Shown here: positions 36,780 through 49,273 of the stretch, piece by piece
Position numbering within the stretch: position 1 is the stretch's first letter
How the letters are laid out: every line of letters starts with the position of its first letter
The notes under the pieces: generated by a model
What the model was told of the DNA's origin: nothing
The model's database searches: none
The model's input: only the letters and a program-made list of their open reading frames with translations
Program-made: the position numbers and the translations under genes
Source of the DNA: Tetrahymena thermophila SB210
Lineage: Eukaryota; Ciliophora; Oligohymenophorea; Hymenostomatida; Tetrahymenidae
DNA length: 64,000 nucleotides
Assembly (NCBI RefSeq): GCF_000189635.1
Contig: NW_002476237.1
Span: 558,001 to 622,000 of the forward strand
Reading direction: 5' to 3'

Positions 36780-38641
36780 TCAGTAATAAGTTATTTTTTT
36801 TTCTTTATTTACCCATTCAACCTAAACATTAGATATGTCATTGAGTTTTTGTATATTTTCTTTCTGTTTAATTACAGGCTTGAGTCTCTTGCTTATTGAG
36901 TATTTGTTTATCACATAAACATCATACTTATTAGGTTCAGGGTACTCAGGGATAAATGAAATATTTTAATAATTTGTGCTTCCTTATACATGATTCGCTG
37001 CTGTTGGAGTAAAACTTTGAGAATGAGGAGATGAATTCCCATTGAAACTTGTATTTTAATTTTGGAGATAATCGTATAGCATTCTATTATTTTTCAGATT
37101 GTCTTGCATATATTCTTTGTATTTTTAATTTTGGATCTTTTAGATTTGCTTAACAATTTCCTCTTTTTCAAATGTTTCCATCCTTCTACTTTAAGAAGTC
37201 TTTGCTCTTTTAGGCTTAAATTACATGTGTTATAAAGCCATTTAAGTCTATTATTTTCCATTTTGCTGGAATTCTTACTAGACTACTTATTTAACTGGCG
37301 TTATAGGTTCTAAATTTAATCTTTATTTATAATCTGTATCATACATCTTGCTTGTGTTAATGGGTGACTTCTAATTGCTGGTTTCTGTAATACATCTCTT
37401 TTGAAATTGATTAGTGGTGTTTAGCATGTAATTTTGATTTAATGCTACTGACTATTCTGTAGATTGTCTTAATGATTCATCAACTAACTCTCTCTTTTAG
37501 TAAGGACTAAATCTAGTTTACAAAGGAGTACTTTCAGAAGAATTGTTTATAGAGCCTTAAAAGTAATTATTATTATTTTAATTGATAGGATGCTGTTGTA
37601 ATGATGAATACACTAATTTCTTTTCTTACTGATTTTCTTAGTTTGAGCTTTTAATCTAATTTGTCATCTAAGAAACAAAATCTTCATACTATTTTAAACT
37701 TATTCTTTACTAACCTTTTATAATAAAATATTATTCAATCAATTTTTTATTGTTAATTATGTATGTACATACATTATTCTTGTAGGCCAAATTAATTCTT
37801 AAAATGCTATTATTACTTGGCTTAGTTTTGGTTATTTTCAGAAAAATTGTTATGAGCGAATTAATTGCTTGCATAAAAAGTCTGATTTGTTGGACATGTG
37901 CTTTGCCTTGAACTTTATCGACTTTTACACTTTCTTGAATCTTTATTCTTCAAATATAATTATATTTTTTCTCTTTCCAACTTAATAGGCACCTTTCTTG
38001 ATAAAATACCTATCACATCATTGTGGACACCTATAAGAATATAATAATAATAAAATAAATTAAGAATTTATTAGATTCTATTTATTACCAATATATTTTA
38101 TGGAAACACTTTTTTAATTATTATCGTCTATTTCTGTAAGAGCGTTTCTATTCACAGGTAAGCTAGTTTCTTTATATTGAGAGTTTTTATTATGTGTTTA
38201 TTATAAATGAGGTCTATCATTTTACTTTCTTTCAGGAGAATTCTAGGCTTAAGTCATTACTGCAGAAGTCCAATTTGAAACTGAATGCTTTTTAGTTTAT
38301 GATAAGATGAAAAAATCATTTGTTTTTAACCCCTACATTTTTTCTACACTCAACGGATTGTCACCTCTTTGCGTTGAAAGCATGCTATTATTACAAGAGT
38401 TATTCCTTGAACGAAATATATTCTTTGGATCATTCTTTAAATTTAAATTAACGTCTCTTATAACATGTGGTATCGAGCCTTGCCATCTGTATTTTCTCTA
38501 AATTTATGATGTATCAATAATCTCTTTCTTGCATCTAGAGAAAATTTTGCAGTTATTCAACATTTTATCTGTGTTTGGCTCTTAATTTTATAGAGTCTCA
38601 TAATTTGGAAGCTCCTCTTTTTACCTCAAAAAAGTAATCAT
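36780..38641 (-). CDS. Hypothetical Gln/Asn/Ser-rich protein with short coiled coil
   Basis: Three exons on the minus strand (38641-38089, 38030-37773, 37714-36780) separated by two 58-nt GT-AG introns (38031-38088 and 37715-37772). They total 582 codons including the TGA, a multiple of three. The protein is hydrophilic, rich in Asn, Gln, Ser and Lys, without TM segments. A helical, coiled-coil-like stretch lies near residues 420-470 (ETFEKEEIVKQIQKIQ, MQDNLKNNRMLYDYLQ). The last about 70 residues are more ordered (VYVINKYSISKRLKPV). No domain is recognised, so no function is proposed. Confidence 0.8.
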
Positions 38642-39770
38642 TTTAAATCACAAGAAAGACTAGCCTTATTATTATTTATAAATAGATAGAAATGAGATAA
38701 TCAATCTATCAATCAATCAATATTTAATAACTATAATTTTAATAAAAGATGTTTAAAATTAGTAATTAATAGTTAGTAATTTGCAATATTAAGTATTAAA
38801 AAATAATAGGAATTGCCGATAGTTAACCTTGATCAATAATTAAACAAAATCTTATTAATTATATTAGCTACCATTAATTAAATGAAATAAAATTTATCGC
38901 TAACCATATATTCAATTTTCAATTAAATTTTCAAAACTTGTTTTTTCATAAAAATTTATTATTTGTTGAAATTAATGAATGTAAATTTTTTTATTCAAAG
39001 ACCTCAATTAAATAATGATAGGTGACTTAATCGTTTAATTAATCAGCAGATTTTGCTAATTAAACTAAAAAAAAACACATTCAAAATTTAGAATTTTTAA
39101 TAAATATATTATTAATTCATAAATGAAATTTGGAAAATTATTAAAAATATTCAAGAATTTAAATGAAAATTTTAATAAAACTCAAATAACTTTAAAAATA
39201 AATTTTAATTCATTTTTGAAAATTAGATAATAAATTTGCTTAATTTTCTCTTTTTTTAATTGTGTTTGAGTATTTTATAATTAATAACTTACAAATGTTG
39301 ATTCATATTTTATTAAATTAATTTATTTTTACTATTATCATAGAACAAATAAACATTTATTATATACTTTAATTACTTTTAATAAACCTAAATAAGTAAG
39401 AAAAGAATAAACCTAATTCATTCAACCATAAAAAAATAAAATAAATATTTTTTTAATATCTAAGCTCATATTAAAAATAATTCTTTATGTAAATTTACTC
39501 AGCATAATGTAGTAATAAATGTATGTAATAGATTTTGAATCAAATTTATGATGATGATAATAATATTGTTTACTATCAAAACATTCTTAAAGTTTAGAAA
39601 TATATTATATATTAATTTAATATTCTCTAAGACACACACAAAGTTTAAGATGTAGATTATTCTCATTTATTGTTACTAAAGTGGTTTCATTGTTATAATT
39701 TAAATTAATTTTAATAATTAAGTTGCATGTTATTTATAAATTTAAATGAATTAAAAGCTTTTAAAAAGCT
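38642..39770. other. Intergenic, AT-rich, with (ATCA)n tract
   Basis: About 1.1 kb between two minus-strand genes. It contains an (ATCA)n-like microsatellite at 38699-38721 and otherwise A/T-rich DNA without a protein-like frame. Confidence 0.55.
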
Positions 39771-41425
39771 TCATTTGCTGATAATTTCAAGATTTATATA
39801 AATCTTTTGGTTTTTTCCAAATTATCTAAAGTTATGATCTTAATACATTAAAAATTATAGCCTCTCAGATGCTAAAATATAATCTATAAAGCTGCTAAAA
39901 TACAAAATAACTTAATCATTGTTGTCTTCACCCTTACACGATATTCCTACACTTATGTCTTCAAAGTACTTTTGAAAATTCAGCAAAGATTCTTTATTGT
40001 CTATCAAGTTACTTATAGTTATTTTCATGTTATCACTAATTCCATATCTAACTTCTACATTTTTAAAGCTATATTTAGTTAGAATTTTTCTTTTTTTATT
40101 TAAAAAATTCCAAGCTTCTTTAAGATCATCTACTTAAATCATAAAATTATATTCTAAAGGGAGTATATAAATGTCTCCCATTTCATTTAGTAAAAACTAT
40201 TTTAAATTCTGTATCTTAGATCTATCAATATTTTAGAAAATTATTACCTTTTAAGCAGGTATATCTACTTAAAATATTTTTTGTTACTAGAACGTAATCC
40301 TAATAAGACTTTCATGATGTTAATTATACAATTCTTACTAACTTGAGAGTACCTCATTAGCCAACTTGCATTATTTTCTCTTTTTTATATTAAAAACAAC
40401 TTATTTGTGCTGAGATATCTTTGTGAATTCAATGCAGTTTTAAGCCAAAATGTTAGATATAGCTCTTGTCAGCTAATTGACAGAATCATTACAATTTTGT
40501 AAGAACTAAACAAATATTTTCTAAGTATTTTCATGGTATATTTATTAACTTTCTTTATTTTCATTATTCTAGATAGATTCTGTATGATTTTTTTCTAGCT
40601 CGCTCACATAACAAGATTGTTTAATTCCCTCAATATTTTCCTAATTTTTTAATTTTATGGTTTTAAATTTTGTTCTTTCAAATGTCTTTTACTTATTTAC
40701 AAAAATGAGGTGGGATTTTAAGAATAGGAAATTTAATTCTGTTTTATATTTCATTCTTTATGTGCTCTTGTTTTAAAATAAAGCATGATGATTATCTTCT
40801 TACTGAAGCAAGCATTTCGAAATTATCAGAACTAAATGTATAAACTTCATCAGTTTTTCCTTGCTAAATCAATACTCTTATCACATATAAATTTTTTTTC
40901 CACACATCCCCCTATCTTATAGGAATAAAGGTAACTTAGACTTCATTTTTTACAATAGGATGTATAAAACAAAGTATTTTATCATCAATCTAATTGTTTT
41001 AATTTTTTATCTCATTTTTCAACAATCAACTAAAATAAATTTTATTTTACATATTTTTAAAATTCTTCTCTTTACTTAGTATTGAGTTGTATCCCTTTAA
41101 CTTTATAATCTTAATCATTTATTCCAATTAGCAAAGCCCCGCCACTGCAGTTCAAAAAACTTAAAATTTCAACTGCAATCTTTTTTGTAATCTAAGGAGA
41201 AATGATAGGCCAATTATAGTGTTTATAATCAATATGTAAAGATTCTGGAAATATCATCTACTCATCTAGTTCAAACTCTGATCTACAGCATGCTCTTTAT
41301 TCATAGCTATCAGTAAGTTTTATTTAATTGTATATATTGTTTCTTTAAAAATCCACACATATTTCTTCACCCTCTTCTATTTCTATTTCTCCTTCGCTTT
41401 GATTTTCTATATCATTTTAACTCAT
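39771..41425 (-). CDS. Schlafen AlbA_2-type protein with RRM-like C-terminus
   Basis: Three exons: 41425-41051, 40989-40693 and 40640-39771, with introns of 61 and 52 nt; total 514 codons including the TGA. Residues about 58-200 match the Schlafen AlbA_2 fold: PESLHIDYKHYN, then the hallmark ILSFLNCSGGALLIGINDQ, then YVIRVLIQQGKTDEVYTF followed by a basic VRRQSS. In vertebrate Schlafens three acidic residues of this core form an RNase site; here the E of PES, the D of HIDYK and the D of INDQ fall in comparable positions, which is an alignment by eye. The middle is coiled (about 230-330). Two C-terminal segments (KVIIFQNIDRSKIQNLKQFL and KITISNLIDNKESLLNF) look like RRM beta1-alpha1 starts, suggesting RNA binding. 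No helicase domain. Alternative: an AlbA_2 module used only for nucleic-acid binding. Confidence 0.8.
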
Positions 41426-41530
41426 TACTTTCTTAATTAAATATCTAATTTTATCTTAAATAAAAAATTATATGTCTATTTTGAGGTATTTATTGCTACT
41501 AAAATAAAACTAGTGAATATTATAATATTA

Positions 41531-41887
41531 GTGCTAATTTACTTAATTTTAAAAATTTTTTAAGATATTGATCTACTTTCTTTCTACTTAAACAACCTAT
41601 TTTTAAATACTAAAAGCATTTCTTATTTAATAATTTCTTTTTAGTCTTACATTATAATAATTTTAGGTTCAAAAAATTAATAAAATCCGAATGTAAATTA
41701 ATAAAATAAGGCAGTGCTAATTTACATAGTTTTTAAAATTATTAAAGAAATTGATCTACTTTCTTTCTACTTAAACTACATATTTTTAAATTCTAAAAAT
41801 ATTTCTTATTTAATAATTTCTTATTAGTCTTACATAATAATAATTTTTGGTTCAAAAAATTAATAAAATCCGAATTTAAATTAATAT
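41531..41887. repeat. Tandem direct duplication with 183-bp period
   Basis: Copy 1 starts with GTGCTAATTTAC at 41531 and copy 2 with the same at 41714. Both contain the shared string TTGATCTACTTTCTTTCTAC and end at AATAAAATCCGAAT. Copies are about 90% similar by eye over 170 nt. They lie in the 540-nt spacer between the Schlafen-like start (41425) and the TTL-like stop (41967), probably upstream-regulatory or 3' UTR DNA; no frame is shared. Confidence 0.85.
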
Positions 41888-41964
41888 TTACTGAAAACAA
41901 GCAGTTTATGAAATTTCAATACAAAAAAATTTTTTTAAAAAAAATAAATTATTTATTTATTAAA

Positions 41965-44120
41965 TCATAATTGATTTTTATACAAACATTCTTTGGGAAG
42001 ATACCCCATAAATTTTTATTCTCCTTCTAAAGATTCATCATATATTTTAACATAGCTGCTATCTTTTCTTATTTGCTATTCAAACTCGGGCTCTAAAAAG
42101 TTTTTATTTGCTTTTTCGAATTTAATTTTATAGACTTTTTAGTCAAAAGTGTTATTTTGGATTTCTTCTGCCATTTCTTTGGCAAGCTAATTTAATCTTT
42201 AAGCACGACTACGAAGGTATGCGAATTGGATTTAAAATAAGTCACCAAACATTACATAATGTCTCATTGTTCTTTTTACAGAGCTTCTTAGTACTTGAGG
42301 ATTAGGATTATTTTCTAAGAACCATACTTTTGAATCTTCATCTATCAAAAAGTCTAAAGCAAAGTTTTCATTCACACGAGAGTCAATCAAAAAATCATGA
42401 GCTCCAGATCTTACCAAATGTGTGACTGCTCTGTAAATTTATGGATAAATTTCTTCTTCTAGCCACTTAGGGTTAGTGATTTTATTGTTTTCTAGTAAGT
42501 ACTTTTCTAAACCTTCTAGAGCAAATTCAACTACGAATGAGTCAGTTATTTATTTACTAATTGAGGTATTGCAAACATGTCTAGAAAAATCATAATCGAA
42601 TTTATTATAATCGCTGGCACATTTTTTAAGAAGGGCTAATTTCTAAACATAGATTATCAAAGGATCAGTACTTGCAATAAAAAAGTAAATACGAACTTCC
42701 AACTTCTTGTTATCATGCAATATAGGATTATTAACGTACCTGTTGCATTTAAAAATATTTTTAAATTTAAAAAAAATTATATTGTGTTTTATCTACCTTT
42801 GAACTTGATAAACTTCATGAATAGAGTCACACTTGTTTCCGTTATTGTATTTCTTCATCAAATCTTACAAAATTTAAGGAGAAATTAAATTAATTCCTTA
42901 ACCACGATGAATATCTCTTCCCTACTTCATTATAAATCCTATTCCATCTTTTTTGATTAATTCCTTGTATTCATCTGATTAAAGAAATTTGAAAAAACTC
43001 TTGCATTCGTTTGAATTGTATAAACGATAAGACTCTGGCATAAATGTAACATGCTACCAGCATTTATCCTTGTTAATAAATGGTTTTTACTAGTAAAGTC
43101 TGTAATTATCTATGACTAAATCTTTTCCAGTGATAGACCATTTACCTGGAATATGATTTGCTGATTAATATGTGCAAATAATATTCTTATTAAACTCAAA
43201 AAAATGGTGTATTCTAGATATTCTAGAGTGAATCAAAGCAGTTTCGACTGGTAGATTATATACTCTTTCTTATTATTTTCTATCACTCATTTACTAAGAA
43301 ACTTAAGGAAGTAAGTCAACACCAAATTGCTAAGCAACCTCTCTTGGCAATTCATTATATCCAAAATCTTTTTAAATTATTGATTTAATTAATAACCTAA
43401 ACATGATATTTTAAATGATAAAATTTGCAAAGATACATCAGATATTAATTTTATTATTAACTTTTAATTAATTTATTAATATATTTTGATTAAGATATTT
43501 TTTGGTTATATTTAGGGGCATTAAAATCATCAAAATAACTTTTTAAAACATATCAGAAATATCTTCAAAAGAGGAAAAAGAAACATTTTAATGTTTATTT
43601 ATTTACCTGTAAATATCAAATAGTTTTTTTAAATTGACTCAGGATGCAAAATATGATGCATATTACTTTTTTTACAATACTCAGGATCACTGATTATACC
43701 TAAAGAGGGCCTATCATAGTTTCTGCTATTTTCAAAATGTATTTGCAAATCCATTTATTTATAATTAAATTCGTTAAAGAGAGAAGCAATTCTTTCTGCT
43801 ATTTTTTCCTTTCCTTACCAAAATTAATCCAAAGGTTAAGAAACTCTCTTTTTATATTTTCCAACATCAGGGTGTGCCAATTTTTTGAGATTATCTTTAA
43901 GCATATAATTTGCTTCCCCATGCATATTTTCTACATAATAATCATCTTAAGAAAACTCATTTGAATTCTGCTGCTATGGATGCAAATCGTTGTTTAAATA
44001 AAAATTTCTGGCCAATAATATGACAATTATACCTAGTATAATTTGCCATAGTTAAATTGACCTCAACCTGTCTACTAAGCTTTTTGTTTATTCTACTTTT
44101 TTTTAAGTCTTTTTTTTCAT
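41965..44120 (-). CDS. Tubulin-tyrosine-ligase-like protein with N-terminal membrane anchor
   Basis: Exons 44120-43607, 43367-42797 and 42739-41965, with introns 43368-43606 (239 nt) and 42740-42796 (57 nt); total 620 codons including the TGA. The TTL domain spans about 190-560: VNKWSITGKD-like WSITGKDLVIDNYRLY region, KKDGIGFIMKQGRDIHRGQG (ATP-grasp), DFLIDSRVNENFALDFLIDE and the nucleotide/Mg-binding FLENNPNPQV. TTL-like enzymes ligate Tyr, Glu or Gly to tubulin or other proteins; the exact activity cannot be told. The N-terminus is Lys-rich (MKKKTQKK), followed by a hydrophobic stretch at residues about 24-37 (LWQIILGIIVILLA), a likely short signal anchor that would place the domain in the lumen or outside. 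A Met at 43404 inside the second intron region would drop this part, but exon 1 is protein-like and fits the frame. Confidence 0.85.
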
Positions 44121-45071
44121 AATTAATTAACTGAGTAAATATTTTGATTAATATAAAAAGGTTTATATGAATTTTATCTTTTTTTTCTAAATACAAAAAT
44201 TAATAAAACAACAACAAAAAAAGAAATGACTTTGAAAATATTTTCATTTATTAATAAAATAAATTTTTTAAAAATATTTTTTTACAAGTAAAAATAAACA
44301 ATTTGTCCATTTATTTTATTTTCTTTAAACAGTTAAAGTAAAAATAATATTAATTTCATTTACTAAATATCTACCTTAAAAATCAAAACAATAAAAAAAA
44401 TAATTGGATTTTTCATGATTAAATATTATTTTATATTTAATTAATTTAAAATATTTTATGATTTAAATTCAAAAATATATTATTAATGTTTTCAAATAAA
44501 AAAATTTATAATATAAAAAAAATATTCATAATTAAAAGATATTTAATAAATAAACTTATATATTTTTTAAAATGAATGAATCAATTAATAAATAAGTAAG
44601 TAAATAAGTAAATAAATAAAATAATAAATATTGTATATTCTCATTAATTAAATCTATCTTTCCTTAAAATTTTTATAAGAAATCAGTCAAATTTAATCCA
44701 AATTGAATTTTCTTAAGGTCATATGGCTCGAAATCCTTTTTGAGGAATTATAAAAAGGAGAACCTAAAATAAATAAGTAATAAAGTAGATTTTTTAAATT
44801 ATTTTTAATTTATAAGAACTTAATTTTATTGCTTTTAAAATTACTCAAATATATATCACTGATTTGGTTGAAGATATGCATGCAAAAATTAAATTTTTGG
44901 AAAACAAATTTAATATGATATATGATCTTAGTTATTAGAAAGAATTATAAAAGATAGATCAACTTCAATTTTTAATAAAAAATGATATTAATTATAAAAA
45001 AAAAAAAACATATAAAAATGGTAATATTATTTTATTTGATTATTAAATTAATAAATTATTATTTGGCAAAG
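44121..45071. other. Intergenic; weak plus-strand ORF only
   Basis: About 950 nt of A/T-rich DNA upstream of the TTL-like gene. A plus-strand frame from ATG near 44877 to TGA near 45111 (about 78 codons, MHAKIKFLENKFN start) is open, but overlaps the 3' end of the minus-strand gene at 45072 and has AT-typical composition; not called as a gene. Confidence 0.5.
44571..44630. repeat. (TAAG/TAAA)n tetranucleotide microsatellite
   Basis: About 60 nt of tandem tetranucleotides drifting from AATG through TAAG and TAAA units in intergenic DNA. Confidence 0.8.
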
Positions 45072-46423
45072 TCATTAGATACTTTCACTTTGATTGTTGT
45101 AGAGTTAATTGATAGTTTTTTCAAATTATTCAAGATTCCTATCTTTCTAAAAGTTTTAACCTAAAGTAATAGGATCAATAATATTCATTAGATATGAAGG
45201 TACTAAATCTAACTATAATTTTCTTGTTTCTTTTTGCACTCTAATATTATCTAAGAATAGATATATAGGCATTTTTTCTGAATAGAATATAAATGAAAGT
45301 TCTCTGAACCATGATTTTAAGAGTTTTTATAGTTGATCCAAATCTGAAGGTATTTGGTAAAGTTGTATAAAGCGGTTTCCATTAAAATTATTTTTTAAGT
45401 CTATTTATTCTGCAAATTTTTTAAATTAAACTATAAAATTTGTTATGCTCATGTTGAGTTCATTTAATTCTTTTTAGAACATATGTCTTATGCTTTTGAT
45501 TGGCCAATCCTCTTCATTTTTTATTTTTCTTATAATTTATTTTAACTTTTGCATGTAATTTCTGAGATGATTTTTTGTCTATTCGCTTTTGCTAATCTGT
45601 TTAATTTAGTTTTTTAATCCCTTATCAGAAGTAGATCCCTTATCAGAAATTGTTTTTTACTTTTATTTTTATTTTTAAATCTTTTAAACTTTTTTATTTA
45701 TAGGCTTATTTTCTTCTGTTTTATGTGATTCACCATCTTCATAATTTTCTTCTAAATTTTAGTCTTCAAAGTATTCACTATGCTGAATTTCATTAGTATC
45801 ACTTTATTGAGAGCTTTCATTAGTGCTTTTAAATCTTATAGAATCTTAGTCTGAATTGCAACTTTACAAACAGCCAATATTTCCTACGCAAGGCTCGCTG
45901 GTTTGAATTAAGTTTTCTGAGAAATTTTATTATATGCTAAGCTAGCTACAATTATAGTTCTATGTAAATGAGCTTTCATCACTTTAGTATTAGGTCATCT
46001 AAAAGTAATCTTATTAGCAAGACTAGTGAAAGTTATTACCATAACTAGAGTAGTTTTAACTATAATTAATATTGTTTTAGCAAGTAAAAAGACTTTTTAG
46101 CTCTGCCTGATCAGTGAATTTTCTCTCTTTGTAAAAGTTATCATTAGAAATATGTTCATTGTGAGAGGTTTCAAACTCGCTTTGGTTACGTATTTCGTGT
46201 GGGTCTTGATCTTTGGAATTTTGTTTTGTCAAAATAAGTTTATGTGATTCAATTATTATTCTTTTAGAAGAGTACTCATCATGAAAGTCATCAATATTTT
46301 TTGGTAGCAAATCGAAGTCATCATCTTTAGTTAAGTGTTAAAAATAAATTAACTAAAAAAAAAATTGTTTATTTATCTACCTTCATCATCAATAATGTTA
46401 TTTTAAATATAGCTTTCTCTCAT
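45072..46423 (-). CDS. Acidic, Ser/Gln-rich hypothetical protein
   Basis: Two exons, 46423-46381 and 46324-45072, with a 56-nt intron; 432 codons including the TGA. The N-terminus (MRESYIQNNIIDDEDDDFDL) is acidic; the first about 230 residues are Ser/Gln/Asn/Glu-rich and probably disordered, with four scattered Cys. A Lys/Gln tract (KKVQKIQKQKQKQKT) precedes a helical region of about 150 residues containing KIKNEEDWPIKSIRHMFQ and LQKLLKSWFRELSFIFY, which may be a globular interaction domain. No family is recognised and there is no signal peptide or TM segment. Confidence 0.75.
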
Positions 46424-47240
46424 AATTTTTAAATTAATTTGCCTTTTTTGTTGTTTTATTTGTAATTTGAATAATTTTAATTAAATATAAATTAAATTAG
46501 GTAATCACTTGATGAACAAGTAAATTTTAACTTACACATTAGGTAAATAGAACATAAATAAGCAAATTCTCAATAAATGATTATAGAAATTCATTTTAAT
46601 AAAAATCTAACTTACATAAAAAATAAAAATTCATTTTTTAATATTAAAACAAATGAATTATGTTAATTAGCTAATAAATATTTATTCAAGGTAAAATATC
46701 AATTTTTTATTTAAAAATGAACTTCATTTTTTTTTTTGAATGTATTTATATTTAACAATATTTTTCCCCATAATTCTACCACATACATGTAATAAATGAG
46801 GGATTATAGTATTAGTTCATGCATAATTTCAAATTTAAATTATATTAGTTTAGCTTTCATTTTAAGAAATAATTTAAAAATAGGTGGAAATTTCAATTAA
46901 TTATTTTTAATAAATATATTTTAAACTTTAATAAATAACTAAAATTTTTATATAAAGATTAAAGATATTACTTTTTTCAATTCAAAAATATTTATAAGAT
47001 TGATTGTAAGAGGAAAATAAAAAATAATTAAGAGATTAACCAAATATATATTAATATATAATATGCAGTATAATATTTTAATGAATATCTTGCTTGAAAG
47101 AAGATTTATTTTTTTTAAATTATCTTTTCTAACCCATGTGTTTGTTACAGTTTAATTATATACCTTATTTTGAAAATGTTTACTTAAATTATCTATTTAT
47201 ATCTTGTTATATATATTAAATCTAATAATTTAGTATTTAT
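46424..47240. other. Intergenic, AT-rich, nothing recognised
   Basis: About 820 nt between the acidic hypothetical gene start and the Rab11 gene stop (both minus strand). No repeat, RNA gene or protein-like frame was seen. Confidence 0.6.
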
Positions 47241-48235
47241 TCAACAACAAGATTTTTTATTATCCTCTGATTCTTATTTTTAATCTTTATTTTTAAGCTT
47301 ATTCTCTAGTGACAAAGTTTGAATATTTTTACCAAATTTTGCTATACTTTTTCTCTATGTATTTCCTGAAATAGTTGAATCGTAAATATCTATGGATTTA
47401 AAAATATAGTTAGACTATATAGCCAATATTTTATTAGTTAATTAATGTATTTATTTATTTATGAAGAATTTAATTGAATTATTTTGATTGGATATTATTT
47501 ACATTTAATTATTTAATGGAAAGCTTATTCGACATTTGTACTATGTAAGGCACTAGTTTCTAAATAGGCCATGTCATATTCTTATGCAAACTTTGAAGCG
47601 GCATCTTTTGATATATTTCTTTAGTCAGCCAAATCACATTTATTTCCTATAAGCATTGTTACTATTTAAACATCTGAATGCTCTTGAAGTTCTTTATACC
47701 ATTTTGCTAGATTCTCAAATGAAGTTTATTTAGTTATATCAAAAACGATCAAAGCTCCAGCTGCACCTCTATAATAAGCTGAAGTAATTGCTCTATACCT
47801 CTCTTAACCAGCTGTATCCCAAATTTGAGCTTTTATAATTTTATCTGATATTTTTATTGTCTTGGTTGAAAACTCCACCTAAATATATGATAAAAATTAT
47901 AGTGATTAAGCATTATTCCTTAAAGGCATATCAAAATCAAATCAAGCTTCATTAATTTCTTAAATTTTTTACTCCTATTGTTGGTTGCTATTCCATTGAA
48001 AATTAATCTTTTGTGAATCTAGAAATTAAACAAGATTTTCCTACACCTGAATCACCTTTATATAAATAAAATAATCATTTATGATGGATGCAATTGAATT
48101 ATAATTGATTTTTTTTATAGAGTCTAAATTATATCATTTAATTCTAATTCATATTTGACTAAAATAATTCTTTTTACCTATCAAAACGATTTTAAATAAA
48201 AAATCATAAACGTCTTCCTCTTAATTTCTTTACAT
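47241..48235 (-). CDS. RAB11: Rab11-family small GTPase
   Basis: Four exons: 48235-48178, 48055-47973, 47878-47503 and 47389-47241, with introns of 122, 94 and 113 nt; total 222 codons including the TGA. Guanine-nucleotide motifs are all present: P-loop GDSGVGKS, switch I [32 protein letters not shown] (the Rab11 subfamily form of switch II), GNKCDL and ETSA. The C-terminus is KKSCC, a double-Cys geranylgeranylation site. Length of 221 aa is normal. In eukaryotes Rab11 controls recycling-endosome traffic, and in ciliates also delivery to the oral apparatus, contractile vacuole or cleavage furrow; which applies here is not evident. The acceptor at 47390, rather than the TATAG site about 23 nt upstream on the transcript, was chosen because only it keeps the frame to SCC. 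Confidence 0.95.
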
Positions 48236-49273
48236 TGCCTACAATTTACTTTAAATAAATTTCCTTAAAATTTACACAAATTATTTTTACAATTTTTTTT
48301 TGAATATAAAGTGTTTATAGTTTATGAGATACAAAATTTATTCTTATATGTAAATTTATTAACTTTAGAAAATTGATTACATACATGCTAGTTAGTTGCT
48401 ATTATTTAAAATCTCTAAAAATTAAATTGAGAATAATCCTAATAATATTTTTAAATGAATGATGAATAAATTTAATCAATATATACTTCAGTAAAATAGT
48501 TATACACATAAATTTTACTAAAGGATAAAAATTGATTGTTTGAAGGTATCTAAATAGAAGAAATTATTCCAAAAATATGCTTAACTGTTCTTTTTATCAA
48601 ATATTATAAATACCCAAATATTTTTATACAAATCAAATTTAATTCATTAAATTAAAATAAATTACTATTGAAATAGTCAACAAAATTAAATGTAAATTTA
48701 TTGAAAGAAAATTAAGCATTTTTAATTTATTGAAAACCAAATAAATATTTTTAATTTATATAAAGCGAAATAAGAATTTTTAATTTCTAAATCTAAAAGA
48801 AAGAAAGCATGAAAATTAATAAAAATAAATTAGAATCCAATATATTTGCTTTCAAAATTATATAATTTTAATTTTCAATTTTTTCATTTTTAAGTTTTTA
48901 TTTGGCTAGAATTTTAAAAATTTGCATTCTTTCTTACTTTATAATAATTCAGTTTTAGTTAATCATACTGAGTGAGGCTAATATTCTAAAATTATTAGAA
49001 ACTATTTCATACATTGATTTTATAGTACAAATGTAAGATAAATTTATTTCAGAAATTAATTATAATCAAACTAAAAATTTTTTAAGTAAAATTAAAATTT
49101 TTTTTCGTATTTAAATTTAAAACGTAAAATGAAGTAAGAAAATCAAAAATATTTTGGTAATTAAGCTTTTAAAAGAAATTGCTTTAAGAATATTTAAGAA
49201 TATAGATAAATAATATAAAATTAAGTACTTTAAATTTAATGAATTAATAACAAATCAAGAAAATATTTTAATA
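48236..49273. other. Intergenic, AT-rich, nothing recognised
   Basis: About 1.04 kb between the Rab11 start and the stop of the tandem-CNBD gene (both minus). A/T-rich with long A and T runs and no protein-like frame. Confidence 0.6.

Noticed and set aside
44870-45111. Small plus-strand gene of about 78 codons
   Set aside because: Overlaps the end of the minus-strand gene, has no recognisable motif and composition typical of random AT DNA.
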